This document shows positions 18,806 through 23,285 of a DNA stretch of 23,285 nt, piece after piece. The notes below the pieces were generated by a model, which searched no databases, was not told where the DNA came from, and saw only the letters and a list, made by a program, of their open reading frames with translations. Numbering within the stretch: position 1 is the first letter of the stretch; every line of letters begins with the position of its first letter. Both the position numbers and the translations under genes were made by a program. The DNA is from Euprymna scolopes (taxonomy: Eukaryota > Mollusca > Cephalopoda > Sepiida > Sepiolidae), in the NCBI GenBank assembly GCA_024364805.1, contig CM044515.1, positions 60,581,338 through 60,604,622 on the forward strand, given 5' to 3'.

Positions 18806-18836
<31 letters not shown>

Positions 18837-18947
18837 TATGCATATGTGTATACTCGTATAAAATAGATGAATTCCCGCAAATTATCTGTACACAGATATA
18901 TTAACATAACATACCAAAACTGGATTAATTACTGTTAGCCATACACC

Positions 18948-18949
<2 letters not shown>

Positions 18950-19024
<75 letters not shown>
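18950..19024. repeat. (TA)n microsatellite, SINE tail
   Basis: Pure TA run of about 75 bp at the 3' end of the minus-strand SINE. The open frame 18882-19145 (minus) crosses it and is not a gene. The span 18837-18949 is short and unassigned. Confidence 0.95.
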
Positions 19025-19028
<4 letters not shown>

Positions 19029-19165
19029 AGTCATCGACATACAGTCCTGTTTCGTTGTATCACAACTCATCAGTGTCGCTAGACTAGCATCTCTCCCAAG
19101 GATTGAACGTAGAACCGTCGTGTTGACAGTCGGCAGTTCTCCCACTCCACCATGGAATCGACGCC
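19025..19165 (-). mobile_element. tRNA-derived SINE with TA tail
   Basis: On the minus strand the head reads CCATGGTGGAGTGGGAGAAC (box A-like TGGTGGAGTGGG), followed about 40 bp later by ACGTTCAATCCTTGG (box B-like GTTCAATCC). The body continues CTAGCGACACTGATGAGTTG and CAGGACTGTATGTCGATGAC and ends at the TA tail. The order matches tRNA-headed SINEs described from squid and cuttlefish; the specific family is inferred, not checked. Anticodon-arm pairing is poor, so it is not a tRNA gene. Confidence 0.7.
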
Positions 19166-19184
19166 CGTAAATAACTCGTCGGAA

Positions 19185-19202
19185 TGTCTATTTAAATAGA
19201 CA
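19185..19202. repeat. Perfect 18 bp palindrome
   Basis: TGTCTATTTAAATAGACA is fully self-complementary. It lies 20 bp upstream of the SINE head and has no assigned role. Confidence 0.9.
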
Positions 19203-19581
19203 CCCTCCACCACTTTTATAGTGCTCAAATCGCCTGTTCGTAAACAAACGAAAACGAGCTTCGCATATATATATATTAATCTAATCCCTTTTAGATTTCC
19301 TTGTCCTTAACCCTACATAAATATTAACCCCCCCCCCTATTGTAAGATGAATTCATTAAAGCTGGATATAGATTAATGTTTAGTTTGTTACCCACTTAAA
19401 GCCAACTACTAGAAGAACTCATTTATTGATTTATTTTCTTGAAATAATGATGTATTAATGTTTTTTTAATAAATTAAATTTAACCGGACTATAATGCTCT
19501 GGTAAATATGATGATAAGACTTTATTCCAGCATATTAGATTACTAAAATACTAAAATAGGTTCTAACTAAAATAGGTTCTT
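19203..19581. other. AT-rich intergenic sequence
   Basis: Includes a short TA run (19265-19275), a C9 run (19329-19337) and a small direct repeat AAAATAGGTTCTAACTAAAATAGGTTCT near 19552-19580. No gene or element is recognised. Confidence 0.5.
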
Positions 19582-19594
19582 ACACATATATATT
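19582..19594. repeat. SINE target site duplication, left
   Basis: ACACATATATATT, identical to 19904-19916. Confidence 0.9.
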
Positions 19595-19903
19595 GAGAGA
19601 GAGAGAGGCTCCTTCAGTCTTTGACAGACTATGGATACCTACCGTAGAGATGCCTGCGCGTGAAACTTTTGTGGCAGAAGGTGCTCAATCTCCAACCACA
19701 CCTCTCCTAAGTCGACATTGTTAAATACCTGTGGCAAGTGGAGTGTATGTTCAGAACAACTGGAAACAAATCCCAAGATAAGCGGAGAGCACATACCGTG
19801 CCTAGAATTCGCAAATGGTCACCCATCTGGTACTAACCAGACTCAACGTTGCTTACCTTCGGTGATCTGACGAGAACCGGTGTATCAACGCGATTATGCA
19901 GTC
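19595..19903 (-). mobile_element. 5S-rRNA-derived SINE (SINE3 type)
   Basis: On the minus strand the first 104 bp (19903-19800) follow 5S rRNA. TTCTCGTCAGATCACCGAAG matches the 5S TCTCGTCTGATCTCGGAAG segment, AGGTAAGCAACG matches box A, and TCTGGTTAGTACCAGATGGG then TGACC matches box C. About 200 bp of non-5S body follows, then a (CT)n tail (19596-19608 on the plus strand as GA). The whole is flanked by a perfect 13 bp duplication, ACACATATATATT, at 19582-19594 and 19904-19916. This is the layout of SINE3-class retroposons, transcribed by RNA polymerase III from the internal 5S promoter. It codes for no protein and would need a LINE for mobility. Confidence 0.9.
19800..19903 (-). promoter_or_regulatory. 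5S-type internal pol III promoter (boxes A, IE, C)
   Basis: Box C lies at 19817-19840, box A at 19847-19858 and the intermediate element at 19861-19870, in the correct order and close to 5S spacing. The block GGTTAGTACC is fully conserved, so TFIIIA recognition is plausible. It is a SINE head rather than a working 5S gene, because the 3' stem of 5S is missing. Confidence 0.8.
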
Positions 19904-19916
19904 ACACATATATATT
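19904..19916. repeat. SINE target site duplication, right
   Basis: ACACATATATATT, identical to 19582-19594. The bases just outside differ, so the repeat is bounded. Confidence 0.9.
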
Positions 19917-20193
19917 AGCTCACAATAAATGAAAACGGTTCTCTTGCATAATTTGACCCGAATTCTCGTAAATTCCCGTCAAGCATGGATCGGGCGAGAC
20001 CGGCAATAATCGGTGTCAGTCGAGCGTTGTTTAAATGTTGAAACGCTAACTTCATTTTTTTATTTATTTGTTTAATTTTTTTCTGTTATGTTTTTAGTAA
20101 CTTTAAGGTGATAATTAATGGGGTACTTTTTATTTTCTGATTAGTTACTTATTATTCATTTATTTATTATTATTTTTTTTTTATTCAATTTCT
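19917..20193. other. Intergenic sequence, T-rich on the right
   Basis: Unassigned. The last 35 bp (20160-20193) are strongly T-rich and end in AG, which would suit a 3' splice site for the open stretch that follows. Confidence 0.4.
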
Positions 20194-20446
20194 GGGAGTT
20201 TGGTTAACCAAGGAAAAGGCGCTATCAAAATGGAAGAACACGGCATTCGAATTGGAACAAAGCGGCTATCCCCCACCAAAAAAGCTGACAAACAAATATA
20301 TTTTCAAACTCGCCAAACAGAAAAAAGCAGCCAAGGAAATAAATCTATGCATGTTAGAAAAAGAAATGAAAACACCGATGCAAACAATCTCATGTTGTCA
20401 GGAGAAGAAATTGCTATCACCAAAAAATGAGATGCAACAATTGTAA
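20194..20446 (+). CDS. Unrecognised Lys-rich open stretch; possible exon or gene fossil
   Basis: One plus frame is open from a T-rich tract ending in AG (about 20193) to a TAA at 20444-20446. It reads WLTKEKALSKWKNTAFELEQ, SGYPPPKKLTNKYIFKLAKQ, then KKAAKEI and a Cys-containing tail. No ATG is needed if it is an internal exon; the first ATG is at 20342. I recognise no domain. A second frame over the same bases (20200-20430) is equally long, which weakens the case. The stretch is free of microsatellites, unlike its surroundings. It may be a host exon, part of an unknown repeat, or chance. Confidence 0.2.
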
Positions 20447-20472
20447 ACACAAATCTTTGCTTAAAAAAGATA

Positions 20473-20703
20473 GTGTGTAAAGGATGGTTTCTTTTGGAGA
20501 TGTACAAATGGACAGTGCAAACAATGAATATCCTTGCGCACAGGATTTTTTTTTGCGCAATCCAAGTTGGAGATTCCAACAACAGTAAAAATCATTTATT
20601 TATGGGCGTTCAAAATGGCAACCACCAAAATATGTCCTCTACGCCATTTCCTCCATCTTCGCCGTCGATGTCCGTTCAACAGTCGACCGAAGTAAAAGAT
20701 TCA
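20473..20703 (+). CDS. Unrecognised open stretch with Ser/Pro-rich tail
   Basis: The frame reads MCKGWFLLEMYKW near its start and ends with PFPPSSPSMSVQQSTEVKDS before a TAA (20704-20706). No family is recognised. It lies 27 bp after the preceding open stretch, in another frame. A parallel frame through the same bases is interrupted once. The two stretches could be parts of one decayed gene, but nothing in the sequence proves it. Confidence 0.18.
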
Positions 20704-20706
20704 TAA

Positions 20707-21029
20707 GAAAATATCCTCATCTCAAGATGCAAAAGTACCAAGAAAACAACTAAATAACCTCTTTCAATAATATCAAAATTAAACTCTAATTAATTATCAA
20801 TTAGCTCCAAATTAAATTTAATTAAATTACTTTTATTTATCCATTTCGTGTATTTACTTATTTATGTCATAATTGTATCTCGCTAGATAACTTATATTCA
20901 AATTTATTTAATAAAAAATCTAGATATGATCATTGATTTGATCTTCAACATTTAACATAAGCAGTATCTAGCTTTCATTATATCTATGAATACATGTATA
21001 ACTATATGGAGATAGTTGTATAAGTTTGA

Positions 21030-21037
<8 letters not shown>
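20707..21037. other. AT-rich intergenic sequence
   Basis: No gene or element recognised. It ends at a TA/TG microsatellite. Confidence 0.5.

Positions 21038-21109
<72 letters not shown>
21032..21109. repeat. (TA)n-(TG)n compound microsatellite
   Basis: A short TA run passes into about 64 bp of pure TG. The His/Thr-rich minus frame over it is an artefact. Confidence 0.97.
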
Positions 21110-21111
<2 letters not shown>

Positions 21112-22320
21112 AGATTCATGTGAACTGTCCTCTTACATATGCGCAATGGATCCAAATGCATATATTGTCTATGTGACTCTACAATTGGAAATATCATAAT
21201 ATATGCATTCTTATCTCTTTTACGATATAATAATTGTCTAATTAAGTATACTGGATTTTATGTTTAGCACGCCATCCTGCTGTCTGTTCAATTTAAGCTG
21301 CTTCTATTTGTGCTTCAAATTGAAGCAACATTTTGGAATAAGTTAAAACACCAAAAACATATCCAGATAGATAGAAAAATAACCTAGCTTGCTTTTGGTA
21401 ACCTTTATTTATTCTTGACCACTTGTTCGGTTTGTTGTGTATAGAAAAAATACCCAATCTTTCATAGTTTAATCTAAGTATAATTTGTCGAATCGACAAT
21501 ATTTGTTGCATAAACATCTCACAATGGTATTCCATACAAACTGTAATTTACTAGGTCATTTTAATCCCATCATGCACTACTTTCTTTCACGTTATCTTAA
21601 AGAGAAATACAGATTACGTGATGGTAACTATTTTCAAGGGAGGTAATTATAGTAATTTTATGCAATAGATTGTACAAAATTACATGATAAAAAAATTGTC
21701 ATGGTGAGAGAGGATCGTTTTCAAGATTCGACGATAAAAACCCAACTCACTCCAACAGCTGATGAAATGTTTATATGTATTTTTAAATATTTATTTGTTG
21801 CTTTACCTCCCATCGACTGACGTTAAATGTAATTTTCCACCCATCACACACCTATATTATAAACAACACAGAGTACACATTTCCAGCTTAAACCTAAAAA
21901 CTACAAGGTCGTTTATGATAGCGTAAACTTTGAATAAACCATGGCCGTACGCTAACACCCCTCACATCCAAAGAAACTCAATATCTACAATTTGCTTGCA
22001 ATGCCAGCTCTCACAGATTTTGCCTTCCCTTTTTTTTTTTTTTTTTTCCTTTTTCTTTTCCGCTTTTCCCTCTTTCGTCTTCTCCTAAAACTAGCTTTCT
22101 TTCCCTCCTTTCATAAGGTAAAACTATCCTCTGAAACTCAGAGTAATTGGCCCGCATTATGAACCTATGTTTGAGGGGAGCGGACTATAATAAGACTTTG
22201 TCTAAATGTTTACCAAATAGAGACTTGCTGAGTTCAGAGATTCTGTATTCTAAATTTTCATATATGGTTTGATGTAAAAAGTCCTGGATATTTGTACATA
22301 TCTGTATACGGATTTTGTTT
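21110..22320. other. Long unassigned intergenic stretch
   Basis: About 1.2 kb with little simple repeat except a pyrimidine-rich block (22025-22115, including T17). The minus frame 21293-21535 (80 codons) has no domain I recognise. No tRNA-like, rRNA-like or transposase signal was found. It is the cleanest candidate for ordinary host intergenic or intronic DNA in the window. Confidence 0.5.
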
Positions 22321-22325
22321 TTTTT

Positions 22326-22510
22326 TAATGGTAGTCACCACTTATCAAGGCCCGGAAGCCACTAGTGGATAAAGGTTATTGAATGTACAGCAATCAATGG
22401 GATAGTATCGTAGTAATCGTTAGTATTGGATATTTGATAAAGTGTCTTACTTAAGGGGGCGGTTTGTCAGGAATTTGTTTATGTTGGACTTGAATACACC
22501 CAAGTTGTAG
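22326..22510 (-). mobile_element. LINE 3' end, strongly 5'-truncated copy
   Basis: The block GGTAGTCACCACTTATCAAG (plus strand, 22331 on) and the following bases match the 3' ends of the LINEs at 11904 and 6382. On the minus strand, the far side reads FKSNINKFLTNRPPK and a stop, the last residues of ORF2, before the 3' UTR. The minus-strand 3' end carries an A-rich tail (22317-22327, T-run on the plus strand). Only about 185 bp survive, the usual outcome of incomplete reverse transcription. Confidence 0.85.
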
Positions 22511-23252
22511 TCAGGTGTTATAATCAAGATATATAATATATATATATATACAATATAATTGTATATTGACCTCTAATATGATTCAATGTCTCAGCAACTC
22601 CAAAGATTCTGGATTTTTTTTCGAAATCTCATCACCAGCGAATCTTTACCTCGCCGAAGATGGTTAAAATCACTTCTACCCCGGGAAATCGCAGCAGGGG
22701 ATCGTTACACACTCTGGATTTTACCTCAAATTTAGAGCTTGTTTCAAATGTAGCGAATGACTATTACCTCTAATTTTCCCCTTGGATAATTATTTGTACG
22801 TCCTGACAGAAATATCCCGGAAATGATTGAACTCATCCAGATGTTGGATTGCCCAGCCTGTATGATATCCTTTGTCTATGGGGTTTAAATTCCTTTTTAA
22901 TAACTTTCTCAATACATGGGCTAGAGAGCAAAATATGTTTACTCATAGCTGATAATTTTGTGCTTGCGTTTCATTCTCACTGATGATATGAGCTATTATC
23001 GAAAATCCATGGATTAAGAAAATACATATAAGTCATTTCCATATATTTTTGTTCCAAACAATAAATCCTTAAGTTGAATATATATTTTTATGTCTATTTA
23101 AATATACAGAATGTAACTTTAACCCATGCACTTATATTTTGCTCTATTTATATATATTGAGCTTTACATTTTGGCTAGAATTGTCTTGAAAATATTACCA
23201 CACTGTAATACTAAATAAGACAATTTATTTGATTATCTAATCTGAGATTAAA

Positions 23253-23256
<4 letters not shown>
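22511..23256. other. Unassigned intergenic sequence
   Basis: About 750 bp. A TA run lies at 22530-22550. The middle (22600-22860) is less AT-rich and might be an old repeat, but no box A/B, transposase or RT signal is visible. Confidence 0.45.

Positions 23257-23285
<29 letters not shown>
23257..23285. repeat. (TA)n microsatellite at the window end
   Basis: TA run truncated by the window edge. Confidence 0.95.

Noticed and set aside
19800-19903. Functional 5S rRNA gene
   Set aside because: The 3' stem is missing, unrelated sequence follows, and a 13 bp target duplication brackets the whole 309 bp unit, so it is a retroposon head.

Overview
The window reads as non-coding, repeat-crowded DNA from an animal nuclear genome, most likely a mollusc and probably a cephalopod. 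The clues are AT-rich sequence with long (TA)n, (AC)n, (GATG)n and (ATT)n tracts, tRNA-headed SINEs, Tc1 and mariner transposons, Helitron-like elements with CTAG-T ends, and jockey/CR1-like LINEs. The organism call is inference; no host gene in the window can identify it. I see no intact host protein gene. Almost every recognisable coding stretch is transposon remnant. One unassigned open stretch (about 20194-20703) could be a decayed or partial host exon.

Layout: 1-600 is AT-rich with simple repeats. 617-1237 is a two-copy tandem duplication with a 310 bp unit. 1832-2036 is a near-perfect foldback. 2500-4830 is a decayed plus-strand LINE. 5158-6226 is dominated by TA and AC tracts. 6370-8530 is a decayed minus-strand LINE. 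9137-9840 is a minus-strand mariner remnant. 10518-11464 is an assembly gap of 947 N. 11506-14367 is a plus-strand Tc1 element with both terminal inverted repeats, split by a younger minus-strand LINE (about 11904-13577). 14600-15014 holds two minus-strand tRNA-type SINE copies, one with a snap-back head. 15137-17101 looks like one minus-strand Helitron-like element that itself received a second, plus-strand Helitron-like element (15853-16309) and a solo LTR (16705-16978, exact 5 bp target duplication). 17177-17515 is a CpG-rich patch with a CRE palindrome and a 30 bp minisatellite. 18046 to about 18805 is a Helitron-like element built from roughly 150 bp internal repeats and sitting in a (TA)n array. 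19025-19165 is another tRNA-type SINE. 19595-19903 is a 5S-rRNA-headed SINE with a perfect 13 bp target duplication. 22326-22510 is a 5'-truncated 3' end of the same LINE family as the two long minus-strand copies.

The sequence gives a relative history. The Tc1 copy is older than the LINE inside it. The 15.1-17.1 kb Helitron-like element is older than its two passengers. The 5S SINE is probably young, because its target duplication is still perfect. No genes work together as a system here; the interest lies in the mobile elements, above all the 5S-derived SINE, the nested Helitron and the foldback. All homology calls were made by eye from family motifs.
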